Below are positions 56,009-64,000 of a stretch of DNA of 64,000 bases, piece by piece. The notes beneath the pieces are model-generated. The model was not told the origin of the DNA. It worked only from the letters and a program-made list of their open reading frames with translations, and ran no database searches. The DNA is from Nocardia nova (lineage in GTDB: Bacteria; Actinomycetota; Actinomycetes; Mycobacteriales; Mycobacteriaceae), in the NCBI RefSeq assembly GCF_002933465.1, contig NZ_PSZE01000001.1, positions 471,336 through 535,335 of the forward strand, in the 5' to 3' direction. The first letter of the stretch is position 1. The number at the start of each line of letters is the position of its first letter. The position numbers and the translations under genes are program-made.

Positions 56009-56443
56009 TCTGTTCCTTCTCTTTCCATACCGGAACGGCGGACAAGTTAGGTTGGTCCACCGGGTCCGTTCCGACCGCTGTACTCTGTTCCCCCTGCAGG
56101 AAGCTTCAAGCACACCGTTCGCAACATCGATCCTGCTGATGGTTTGGACCTTTGATCCGTTCCCTCGAACACAGAAGCTTGCGACCGAGAACCAGTGAAC
56201 CATGTCCGCGCGCAATTCGACAGCCGAGTTACCGACAATTTGCAAAAAAGATGATCTTGCGAATGTGCAGGTGAGGGGCACAATGCCCAAATCCAAACTT
56301 GAAGTAGGTTTGCTTAGCGATAACCGAGCGAGTGTCAGGCAAACAGACTGTGACGCAGGTCGCTACTCTGTAGTGAATTGGCAGCTCGGACGAGGGCGGC
56401 ACACACGGTTCACACTTTCTTCGCGTCGCACGGTCTCGGTCCG
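56009..56443. other. Divergent promoter region of cspA and the helicase
   Basis: A 435-bp gap, long enough for the extended cspA leader. No gene is supported. Confidence 0.6.
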
Positions 56444-58819
56444 ATGAATCCGAAAGGCCCGGGATCGGACGCCGCACCCGCGGAGACGAGCTGCTACGGA
56501 ACATCGTTGCTGAATCGTGTCCTTTTCGGAGTGCCCGATGCGGAGAGTCGTATCACCCATGTGACCGAACTCCCGGCCCGGCCGGCGCGCATCACCGGCT
56601 GGCCCTCCTGGGCCGCTCCGGAAGTGGTCGACGCCCTGCGGGAATCCGGTGTCGACGCACCGTGGACGCATCAGATTCGAACCGCGGAACTGGCCGCCTC
56701 GGACACACACGTCGTCGTCAGCACCGGGACCGCCTCGGGCAAATCCCTGGGCTATCAGCTGCCGGTATTGACCGACCTGCGGCGGGATTCGCGAGCGACC
56801 GCTCTGTATATATCGCCGACCAAAGCGCTCGGGGCCGACCAATTCCGCGCGGCCGCGCAGCTGACCCATGCCGGCGGCCTGCGCGATATCCATCCGGCCA
56901 CCTACGACGGCGATACTCCACCCGAGGTCAGGCAGTGGGTGCGGGCGAATGCGCGGTGGTTGTTCACCAATCCAGACATGTTGCACATCGGCATATTGCG
57001 AGCGCATCAGCGCTGGGCGCGGATGCTGCGGCGGCTGCGCTACGTGGTGATCGACGAATGCCATGCGTATCGCGGCATATTCGGGTCCCAGGTCGCGATG
57101 GTGCTGCGCCGGTTGCGGCGGCTGGCCGCACATTACGGCGCGAATCCGACCTTCGTCCTATGCTCGGCCACCAGCGCCGATCCGGCCGCGGCTGCCGCAC
57201 GGCTGATCGGTGCGCCGGTGACCGCGGTGACCGAGGACGGCTCGCCGCAGGGCACGCGAACGGTCGCGCTGTGGGAGCCACCGCTGCTCGGCGACCTCAG
57301 TGGCGAGAACGGCGCCCCGGTGCGGCGGGCGGCCACCACCGAGGCCGCCCGCATCATGACCGACCTGGTCGTCGAGGGGGCGCGGACATTGACCTTCGTT
57401 CGCTCCCGCCGGGCCGCCGAGGTCGTCGCCATCGACGTGCAGCGCATGCTGGCCGAGGTGGATCCGGCGCTGGCCGAAAGAGTGGCGGCCTATCGGGCCG
57501 GATACCTGGCCGAGGACCGGCGGGAACTGGAGAACGGCCTTGCGGACGGGTCGCTGCTGGGCGCGGCCACCACGACCGCACTCGAACTCGGCGTCGACAT
57601 CGCCGGGCTCGATGCCGTGGTGATGGCCGGTTTCCCGGGAACCGTCGCCTCGTTCTGGCAGCAGGCAGGCCGCGCGGGCCGTCGCACCCAGGGCTCGCTG
57701 GTACTGCTGGTGGCCCGCGACGATCCGCTCGACACCTACCTCGTCCACCACCCGCACGCCCTGCTGGACAAGCCGATCGAGGCGACCATCACCGATCCGC
57801 ACAATCCCTACGTCGCCGGCCCGCACCTGCTGTGCGCGGCCTGCGAACACCCCCTGACCGACGCTGAGATCGACGACCTGGGCGTCCGGGACGTGGCCGC
57901 CGACCTGGCCGCGCAGGGCCTGATCAAGCGCCGGAAGAACGGCGGCGGTCCGGCTCGTTGGTATCCGACCTCGAGCGCCTATCCCCATGACGACGTCGAT
58001 GTGCGCGGCGGAATCGGCTCCCAGATCGCGATCGTGGACGCGACCAGCGGCCGGCTGCTGGGCAGCGCGGATTCCGGCCGGGCGCCAGCGACACTGCACG
58101 CCGGGGCGGTCCACCTGCATCAAGGCGAGACCTACGTGGTCGACGAATTGGATCTCGAGGCCGGAGTCGCCTTCGTCCACGCCGAACAGCCCGGATGGAC
58201 CACGAGCGCCCGGATGGTCACCTCGGTGGCGATCGACGAGCGCACGCACGAGCAGGTGTACGGCCGTGTCACCGCCGCCCTGGCCCGGGTCCGGGTGACC
58301 CGCCAGGTGGTCGGTTATCTGCGCACGCTTCCCAGCGGAGAGGTTCTCGACCTCGTCGAACTCGACATGCCCGAGCAGACACTGCCGACCCAGGCCGTGC
58401 TCTACACCGTCACGCCGCGCCTGCTGGCCGCTGCGGGGATCGAGCCGCGCCGCGTACCCGGCGCCCTGCACGCCGCCGAACATGCGGCGATCGGAATCCT
58501 GCCGCTGGTCGCTAGCTGCGACCGCTGGGATGTGGGCGGCGTTTCCATCGCCGAACACCCCGATACCGGACTCCCCACCGTCGTCGTCTACGACGGCCAT
58601 CGCGGCGGGGCCGGCTTCGCCGAGCGCGGGTTCACCCGCTTGCGGACCTGGTTGGCGGCGACGCGGGCGGCCATCACCTCCTGTTCCTGCCCGCAGGGTT
58701 GCCCCTCGTGCGTCCAGTCCCCCACATGCGGTAACGGGAATTCCCCGCTGGACAAGGAGGGCGCGGCCGCCCTCCTGACGGCCGTCCTCGCCGATCTGCC
58801 CGACGATGCGCCGAGCTGA
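56444..58819 (+). CDS. DEAD/DEAH-box helicase with DUF1998 (Rv3649/MrfA-like)
   Basis: 791 residues from the ATG at 56444. Walker A in STGTASGKSLGYQ, motif II DECH (VVIDECHAYRG), motif III CSATSAD, motif VI QQAGRAGRR. The C-terminal DUF1998 domain has four cysteines in CSCPQGCPSC, followed by CGNGNSPLDK, resembling the zinc site of MrfA, a Bacillus DNA-repair helicase. An upstream start is possible. Likely DNA repair. Confidence 0.92.
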   Translation: MNPKGPGSDAAPAETSCYGTSLLNRVLFGVPDAESRITHVTELPARPARITGWPSWAAPEVVDALRESGVDAPWTHQIRTAELAASDTHVVVSTGTASGKSLGYQLPVLTDLRRDSRATALYISPTKALGADQFRAAAQLTHAGGLRDIHPATYDGDTPPEVRQWVRANARWLFTNPDMLHIGILRAHQRWARMLRRLRYVVIDECHAYRGIFGSQVAMVLRRLRRLAAHYGANPTFVLCSATSADPAAAAARLIGAPVTAVTEDGSPQGTRTVALWEPPLLGDLSGENGAPVRRAATTEAARIMTDLVVEGARTLTFVRSRRAAEVVAIDVQRMLAEVDPALAERVAAYRAGYLAEDRRELENGLADGSLLGAATTTALELGVDIAGLDAVVMAGFPGTVASFWQQAGRAGRRTQGSLVLLVARDDPLDTYLVHHPHALLDKPIEATITDPHNPYVAGPHLLCAACEHPLTDAEIDDLGVRDVAADLAAQGLIKRRKNGGGPARWYPTSSAYPHDDVDVRGGIGSQIAIVDATSGRLLGSADSGRAPATLHAGAVHLHQGETYVVDELDLEAGVAFVHAEQPGWTTSARMVTSVAIDERTHEQVYGRVTAALARVRVTRQVVGYLRTLPSGEVLDLVELDMPEQTLPTQAVLYTVTPRLLAAAGIEPRRVPGALHAAEHAAIGILPLVASCDRWDVGGVSIAEHPDTGLPTVVVYDGHRGGAGFAERGFTRLRTWLAATRAAITSCSCPQGCPSCVQSPTCGNGNSPLDKEGAAALLTAVLADLPDDAPS

Positions 58820-59169
58820 CCCACGCGGATAACATTTCGGCCCGATGACCTGCCCGAATCCGTTTCGTGACGATGCGGACACCGTCGGTAGACGTCGGCG
58901 CGTCCCACCACGGACCGCATGCCGGCATCGAGTCCGACGGCGCCACTGGGAATAAAAAGGAAGCCGATCATGTTAACCGGCGCATTGCCCTAGCGAATAA
59001 TGGCCATATGGGCATTCACATGTGTGCATTTATCAGAATCCCGCAGCGTCGAATGCTTGCGCAATTGCCCCGGTGGAATTGAATGCCGATCGAATGGGAA
59101 ATCCACCACACTTACCGCACTGCGTGTGGCTTCGGTCACCCATTCTTTCTCACACCAACCGTCCGGTAT
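58820..59169. other. Gap between convergent helicase and Tad genes
   Basis: AT-richer than its surroundings around 58950–59130. No gene or terminator I can support. Confidence 0.5.
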
Positions 59170-59562
59170 TCATGATCGTTTTCCCGCACTGACCGGACCG
59201 GCCCGCGCGACCGCCACAACTGATCGCTTGCCCAAAAGAGCGAGCGTTACCGAATCGTCGACGGTTACCGTCACATCCCAATCCCGGACCGAACACGTCT
59301 GTACCCGCATCCGCATTCGCCGGACCACCGAATCCGCTCGGTCGCAGGCCGATCCAGCGCCGGAATCCAGTGCGCCCGCTGCTGCCAATGCCGCCGAATC
59401 GGCCGCACTCTGCGCTCGGTGGCGCGCACAGACCACCGCCGCGAACTGCACAGTCACGACCGTCACCAGCAGCAGTGCGGTGAGCGCCAAACATGCCGTG
59501 ACAGTGACACCCCCGTCGCACCCGCGGCTGCGATACGCGACTGGCACTGTGGCCGGTGTCAT
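59170..59562 (-). CDS. Rv3654c-like pilus-associated protein
   Basis: 130 residues. One N-terminal membrane helix (VTVTACLALTALLLVTVVTV) followed by ARHRAQSAADSAALAAAG, the TadG/Rv3654c pattern of pseudopilin-like proteins. It overlaps the TadE-like gene by ATGA and ends the operon. Confidence 0.85.
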   Translation of the reverse strand: MTPATVPVAYRSRGCDGGVTVTACLALTALLLVTVVTVQFAAVVCARHRAQSAADSAALAAAGALDSGAGSACDRADSVVRRMRMRVQTCSVRDWDVTVTVDDSVTLALLGKRSVVAVARAGPVSAGKRS

Positions 59563-59906
59563 TGCGGCTCGCCTGGTTCGCGTACCGCTACCGCTTCGGC
59601 CCGTAACCGCAGCATCGGGAGCAGCGGCGCCCGCGCCCGAACCGTGGCGACGATCCGGTCGCCCTCCGCACGCAACTCGATGTCGGCGCCGGGCGGCGCC
59701 ACCTGCTGCGCTGCCGGCAGAGCTTCCGCCTCCGCACCGCGCGCCGCGAGACGAGCCGCTTCGCGAGCGGCGTCGATACAGCGGATCTGCATCGACGCCG
59801 CCAGCAACGCTCCCAGGCAGAGCACGACGACCACTACCACCGCCGCCAGCGCGATGGCCGCCTCGACCGTGACCGCACCCCGTTCGCCCGGACGAGCAGA
59901 CCTCAT
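59559..59906 (-). CDS. TadE-like pseudopilin
   Basis: 115 residues from the ATG at 59906. GERGAVTVEAAIALAAVVVV is the class III pilin-like processing site and helix. It overlaps the Flp-like gene by ATGA. Confidence 0.88.
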   Translation of the reverse strand: MRSARPGERGAVTVEAAIALAAVVVVVVLCLGALLAASMQIRCIDAAREAARLAARGAEAEALPAAQQVAPPGADIELRAEGDRIVATVRARAPLLPMLRLRAEAVAVREPGEPQ

Positions 59907-60115
59907 ACGGTGGTATTCAGCGCCTTGTCGATGATCTTGGTCAGCGCGTTCACGATGGAATCGCCGGTGACCACGGTGTAGAGCACCGCCCCGAACGCCG
60001 CTGCCGCGATCGTCCCGATGGCGTATTCGGCGGTACTCATCCCGTCGTCGGTCGCCGCCACCTCGATCAGCCGCGAACGTAGTTCTCGCACAACCGATTG
60101 CGTTGCCGCCAGCAT
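59903..60115 (-). CDS. Flp-like pilin (DUF4244)
   Basis: 70 residues. DDGMSTAEYAIGTIAAAAFG carries the prepilin site (G|M..AEY) and helix of DUF4244 proteins, the actinobacterial Flp counterpart, followed by TVVTGDSIVNALTKII. Structural pilus subunit. Confidence 0.9.
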   Translation of the reverse strand: MLAATQSVVRELRSRLIEVAATDDGMSTAEYAIGTIAAAAFGAVLYTVVTGDSIVNALTKIIDKALNTTV

Positions 60116-60172
60116 CGGTCTCCCCTTTCTCTACGGTCGGCACGGCGGATCCGCACCGAGTCTCTCGTGTGG

Positions 60173-60769
60173 TCACCACAACCCGCCGCCCAGTACTCGA
60201 CCGGCCAGTCCGGCGACCACCGGGACGATGCCGAGGCAGACGAAGGCCGGCAGGAAGCACAGCCCGAGCGGGCCGCTGATGAGCACGCCCGCGCGTTCCG
60301 CATGCGCCGCGGCCGCATCCTCGACCGCCGCGCGGCACTTTTCCGCGAGTTCGGAGACCGCACCGGTCAGGGCCGCACCGGAGCGGGCCGAACGACGCAC
60401 CAGCCGGGCGAGCGCGTACATCTCCGCAACGGGCGCTTCCAGGGCCGCGCGCTCCCAGGCCGTGACCGGGTCCGCGCCGAGCGCCAGCAGTTCCGCCGCC
60501 CGGCGCAGCGCCGAGGCGAAGGGTTCCGGGGCGGTCGAGGAAACCGCGCGGGCCGCCGTGGCGGTCGGCAGGCCCGCCCGCAGACACGAGGCGAGCAGAT
60601 CGAGGGCCGAGGCCACCGCCAATGGGTCGCCGGTGGCCGGGCGCGGGATCTGCTGCGGTGCGGGAGCGACACCGTGGGCCGCGCGAAGGCGGGCGACTGA
60701 TGTGATCCGGCCCGGAAGGGTCAATAGCGCGGCACCGGAACAGAGCAGTGCCATCGACAGACCGTTCAT
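60173..60769 (-). CDS. tadC: TadC-like type II secretion F-domain protein
   Basis: 198 residues; GLPTATAARAVSS, LARLVRRSARSGAALTGAVS and a C-terminal pair of membrane helices (LCFLPAFVCLGIVPVVAGL) fit the short actinobacterial TadC. The start overlaps tadB. Confidence 0.87.
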   Translation of the reverse strand: MNGLSMALLCSGAALLTLPGRITSVARLRAAHGVAPAPQQIPRPATGDPLAVASALDLLASCLRAGLPTATAARAVSSTAPEPFASALRRAAELLALGADPVTAWERAALEAPVAEMYALARLVRRSARSGAALTGAVSELAEKCRAAVEDAAAAHAERAGVLISGPLGLCFLPAFVCLGIVPVVAGLAGRVLGGGLW

Positions 60770-61557
60770 ACCGATACCCGCCGCGTGATGGCATCCGCCC
60801 ACAGCAATCCCACACCGATGAGTCCGGCGCCGAGCGGAAAGACGATGGTTCCGACCCCTCGGCTCATCAGCACCTGCAGTGGGTGCGCGCCCATCAGCTG
60901 TCCGAGCGCGATGCCGAGGAGCGGGAGTCCGGCCAGCACCGCGGCGCTGGCACGCGCACCCGCCAGGGCGGCGGTCGTGCGCTCGCTGAACCGCATTCGC
61001 CCGGCGAGGTCGTCGCGGGCCGCACTCAACAGTTCGGCCAATGCCAGGCCGTGCCGCTCGGCCACCCCCCACGCATCCGCGACACGATCCAGTTCGGTCG
61101 TGACGGCGCAGGGACGGCCGCGCAATCCATCCGCGGCCGAACCGCCGAGCCGGGCCCGCGCGGCGCTCACCGCGAAGGCCGCTCCGGCGGCGCCACCGAT
61201 CTCCGTGGCCGCAACCGCGGCGGCAGCGCTGGGATGCGCACCGGTACGCAGTTCCCCGATCACCACTTCCAGCCCTTCCAGCAGTTTCCGGCATTCGTCG
61301 TCGTGGCGGCGTTCCGCGCGGCGGTTCTTCGAACGCACAGTCAGCGTGGTGGCGAGTACCGCGGCCGCACCCGCGGACCCGGGACCGAAGACGACCGCCG
61401 CCCCCACCGCGGAAGCGGCTGCACCGCGAATGATCCAGCGGCTCCAATCATTTCGTGCTCCATCCGGTCGTCCACACAGGGCACGAAGCCGTTTCCGCCG
61501 GGGTGCAGTGGGCAGGAGCAGCAGCGCTGCCGCGCCGCCCAGCAGGCTCAGGATCAT
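60766..61557 (-). CDS. tadB: TadB-like type II secretion F-domain protein
   Basis: 263 residues with membrane helices at both ends and the GspF-type core (LEGLEVVIGELRTGAHPSAA, WGVAERHGLALAELL). Platform protein of the Tad machine. ATGA overlaps with tadA and tadC. Confidence 0.88.
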   Translation of the reverse strand: MILSLLGGAAALLLLPTAPRRKRLRALCGRPDGARNDWSRWIIRGAAASAVGAAVVFGPGSAGAAAVLATTLTVRSKNRRAERRHDDECRKLLEGLEVVIGELRTGAHPSAAAAVAATEIGGAAGAAFAVSAARARLGGSAADGLRGRPCAVTTELDRVADAWGVAERHGLALAELLSAARDDLAGRMRFSERTTAALAGARASAAVLAGLPLLGIALGQLMGAHPLQVLMSRGVGTIVFPLGAGLIGVGLLWADAITRRVSV

Positions 61558-62741
61558 CGCCGCAACCGTTCGTTCAGCAACCGGTGCAGCGCGGTATTCG
61601 CCGGTGCCACAACGGAATCCGCCGACCAGGCCGTCTCGATACGCACACCGGCCTCCCCTTCACGCGTCACCAGCCCGATCTCCTGCAGGACTCGCCCACC
61701 GTCGGGACGGCGCCGCATCGCGAGCACGACCTGGACGGCCGCGGCGAGCTGGCTGTGCAGCCCCGCCCGGCCCATTCCGCCCAGTGCCGCAAGGGCTTCC
61801 AGACGAGCGGGGACCTCTCGTGGCGAGTTCGCATGCACTGTCCCGGCACCCCCGTCGTGTCCGGTATTCAGTGCGGTGAGCAGGTCCACCACCTCGGCCC
61901 CGCGCACCTCTCCGATGACGATCCGATCCGGCCGCATACGCAGCGCCTGCCGGACCAGGTCCCGGACCGTGATGGCACCCGCGCCCTCCACATTGGCGAT
62001 ACGCGCGACCAGCCGGACGACATGGGGATGCGGTGGCGACAGTTCGGCGGCATCCTCGACGCATACGATGCGTTCGGCGGGGTCGACGTGCGCCAGCAGA
62101 GCCGACAGCAACGTGGTCTTCCCGGCGCCGGTGCCGCCGACCACGAGGAATGCGAGCCGTGCGCGAACGATCTTCTCCAGCAGCAGTTCCGACTCCGACG
62201 TGAGCGTTCCGGAGGCGGTCAGTCCGCGCAGGCTGTGGCCGACCGGGCGCAGTACCCGCAGCGAGATACACGTCCCGCCCTGTGCGATGGGCGCGAGGAC
62301 CGCGTGCAGCCGCACTCCGAAGCTCTCGCCGGGCGCTCGCTCGTATTCCGGCAACCGCCCGTCCACCCACGGTTGCGCATCGTCGAGCCGCCGGCCGGCG
62401 GCGAGCGCCAGACGCTGAGCCAGGCGCCGCACCGCCGCTTCGTCCGGAAAGCGGATCGAGGTGCGTTCCAGACCGCTACCGCGATCGATCCAGACCGCAT
62501 CGGGCGCGGTCACCAGCACATCGGAGACCCGGGCATCGTGCAGCAGCGGTTCCAGCGCACCCGCGCCGGTCATCTCCGTCTGCAGCAGGCGCAATGCGCG
62601 CAGCAGGTCCGTATCGCCGAGGACTCGGCCGGCTTCGGCGCGGATGGCAGCCGCCAGGCGTGCCGGATTGTGTTCGCCGGGCTGAGCGGCCAGTCGCTCC
62701 CGAACTCGGTCGAGGAGTTCGGCACTCACCACGCCGCTCAT
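61554..62741 (-). CDS. tadA: TadA-family pilus assembly ATPase
   Basis: 395 residues from the ATG at 62741 (MSGVVSAELLDRV). Walker A LVVGGTGAGKTTLLSALL, Asp box VCVEDAAEL, Walker B region RPDRIVIGEVRGAEVVDLL and the His box TGHDGGAGTVHAN. It powers pilin polymerisation. Overlaps ssd and tadB by ATGA. Confidence 0.95.
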   Translation of the reverse strand: MSGVVSAELLDRVRERLAAQPGEHNPARLAAAIRAEAGRVLGDTDLLRALRLLQTEMTGAGALEPLLHDARVSDVLVTAPDAVWIDRGSGLERTSIRFPDEAAVRRLAQRLALAAGRRLDDAQPWVDGRLPEYERAPGESFGVRLHAVLAPIAQGGTCISLRVLRPVGHSLRGLTASGTLTSESELLLEKIVRARLAFLVVGGTGAGKTTLLSALLAHVDPAERIVCVEDAAELSPPHPHVVRLVARIANVEGAGAITVRDLVRQALRMRPDRIVIGEVRGAEVVDLLTALNTGHDGGAGTVHANSPREVPARLEALAALGGMGRAGLHSQLAAAVQVVLAMRRRPDGGRVLQEIGLVTREGEAGVRIETAWSADSVVAPANTALHRLLNERLRR

Positions 62742-63823
62742 CGAGCACCCTCCGGTAGTGCGGACAGCACCGACTCCGCCCCGGCCGCGAGCGGCCCGCG
62801 GCTGAGCGTCAGCCCGCCACGTTCCAGCTCCGCCGCCAGTCCGGGTTGGGCGCGCATAGCGGCCAGCAGCGGCAGCCCCAATGCCTCCGCGATATCCCGA
62901 CCGCGCAGCCCGCCCGGCGCGGGTCCTCGAACAACCAAGGCCTGGTTCGGATTTCGACGACCGATGTCCGCCACGACCGCCCCCGCGGCCGCCACCGCAC
63001 GCAACCGGGCCGGGACCACGAAGACGACGAGATCGGCGGCGTCGAGGAGATGATCGGTATGCGGGCCCCGACTGCCGGAGATATCGCAGACCACCAGATC
63101 GCCGGCGCCGCGGCCGGCCTCGACAACGGCACGCGCTGCGCCGGTGCCGATATCGTCCGGTCCGGAGCCGGCCGGTCTGCTGCAGGCCAATACGCCGAGT
63201 CCCGGTGCGGCGGCGGGTAATGCGTCGTGCAGGGCTTGCGCGGCCACCCGGCCGTCCTCGACGGACAGTTCCGGCCAGCGCAGACCCGGCACCGACTCGA
63301 TACCCAGCAGCAGATCGATGCCGCCGCCGAGCGGGTCGCCGTCGATGAGCAGGATCTGCGGCCGGAACCGCCGGGCCGCCGCGGCCAGAGCCAGCGTCGC
63401 GGCGAAGACCGAGGCCCCGGCACCGCCCCCGGCACCGACGACGGCCAGGACGAGCCCGTCCCCGGGATCGCGCCAGGCGTAGGCGGCGAAGGCCTCGATC
63501 AGTGTTTCGGTAGCGCTCGGCAGCGAGATGACCTGCTCGGCTCCGACCGCCGCGGCGGCCTGCCAATGGTCGAGGTCCGGTTCACCGCTGCCGACCAGCA
63601 CGACGCCCGAGCGCCGCGGATATCCGGCGGCCGCGCAGGTACGCGCCGCCGCCAGATCAATGATCACCAGCGCGGCCGCGGCCCAGGCATGCCTGCCGAC
63701 TGGCATCGACCGTTCGTCCAGGCCACGGTCGGCGGCGGCCGCGATGCGACGCACCTCGTCGCGTAACCGGCGGTCACCGACCAGCACCAGCGCCGGAGGA
63801 GGAACTGCTGCAACGGAATTCAT
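62738..63823 (-). CDS. ssd: Ssd/CpaE-like septum-site-determining protein
   Basis: 361 residues from the ATG at 63823 (MNSVAAVPPP). N-terminal receiver-like part, then a MinD/CpaE-type domain with a degenerate P-loop (VVGAGGGAGASVFAATLAL) and LLIDGDPLGGGIDLLLG. Homologue of Rv3660c, which affects septation; as CpaE it probably positions the Tad machine. First gene of the operon. Confidence 0.9.
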   Translation of the reverse strand: MNSVAAVPPPALVLVGDRRLRDEVRRIAAAADRGLDERSMPVGRHAWAAAALVIIDLAAARTCAAAGYPRRSGVVLVGSGEPDLDHWQAAAAVGAEQVISLPSATETLIEAFAAYAWRDPGDGLVLAVVGAGGGAGASVFAATLALAAAARRFRPQILLIDGDPLGGGIDLLLGIESVPGLRWPELSVEDGRVAAQALHDALPAAAPGLGVLACSRPAGSGPDDIGTGAARAVVEAGRGAGDLVVCDISGSRGPHTDHLLDAADLVVFVVPARLRAVAAAGAVVADIGRRNPNQALVVRGPAPGGLRGRDIAEALGLPLLAAMRAQPGLAAELERGGLTLSRGPLAAGAESVLSALPEGAR

Positions 63824-63924
63824 GTCAGCAGCCTCGCCCGGATCGGCAGGGCGAACCAGGGTCGTAACGCCGAATGTGGACAACTCGCGGGCTGTGGATA
63901 AACACTGCACGCCGAGTAACAGCT

Positions 63925-64000
63925 GAAGGGTCCGGAAATAGAGGACGGCCCCAGCCGGGGGGGGAGGAGGCTGGGGCCGTCCTCTATTTCCGGACCCTTC
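63925..64000. repeat. Perfect 32-bp inverted repeat at the window edge
   Basis: The left arm (63925–63956, beginning GAAGGGTCCGGAAATAGAGG) and right arm (63969–64000) are exact reverse complements around a 12-nt G-rich spacer. As RNA it is a very stable hairpin, so a terminator for a gene beyond the window is possible. The right arm stops exactly at the last base and may go on. Confidence 0.85.

Overview
The window is high-GC actinobacterial chromosome, most likely Nocardia or a close mycolic-acid relative. Evidence: the order hpt–tilS–zinc metalloprotease–dacB–ppa and, at the other end, holB–topA–cspA–DEAD/DEAH helicase–Tad pilus operon (ssd, tadA, tadB, tadC, Flp-like, TadE-like) follows the arrangement I know from Mycobacterium tuberculosis (Rv3624c–Rv3628 and Rv3644c–Rv3660c). 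A cyclopropane/mycolic-acid-type methyltransferase, a SAM-IV riboswitch and an actinobacterial pspA–pspAA–htpX–pspAB operon agree with this. No database search was possible; all family calls come from reading motifs.

Layout. 1–9058: core genes (amidase, LysR regulator, hpt, tilS, metalloprotease, dacB, ppa, crotonase, flavin reductase). 9164–18138: a SAM-IV riboswitch driving a cysteine-desulfurase-like protein, small proteins, a broken glyoxalase-like gene, a TetR/SDR divergent pair with a clear operator, an L,D-transpeptidase, a YrdB-like protein, an ArsR/P1B-4 metal-ATPase divergent pair and a mycolate-type methyltransferase. 18245–26298: remnants of a cation ATPase and a complete, tightly overlapping nine-gene V/A-type ATPase operon (H-like, C, I/a, K/c, F, E, A, B, D), unusual for an actinomycete.

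26549–50936 is a stack of integrated elements at the 3' end of a tRNA-Thr(CGT) gene. Three copies of the tRNA 3' half (26624, 43583 and the real tRNA at 50864–50936) bound two elements. Element 1 (about 17 kb) carries ChrB-like/PAP2/MFS genes, a copper-type ATPase behind a perfect CsoR-like palindrome, a tiny Met-rich peptide, the Psp envelope-stress operon, a two-component system and lipoproteins, together with eroded fetAB, methyltransferase and MerR fragments and an N-terminally truncated integrase next to an IS3 fragment. Element 2 (about 7.3 kb) has integrase, excisionase, prim-pol primase, AAA ATPase, an iteron array that looks like a replication origin, and a small-terminase-like gene but no structural phage genes. 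This is the layout of a phage satellite (PICI-like). A 75-bp flank shared by the left side of att1 and the region downstream of the element-1 integrase suggests a third, older element whose right end was at 26.6 kb, which could include the V-ATPase operon.

51205–63823 returns to conserved core genes. The window closes on a perfect 32-bp inverted repeat (63925–64000) that may continue past the edge.
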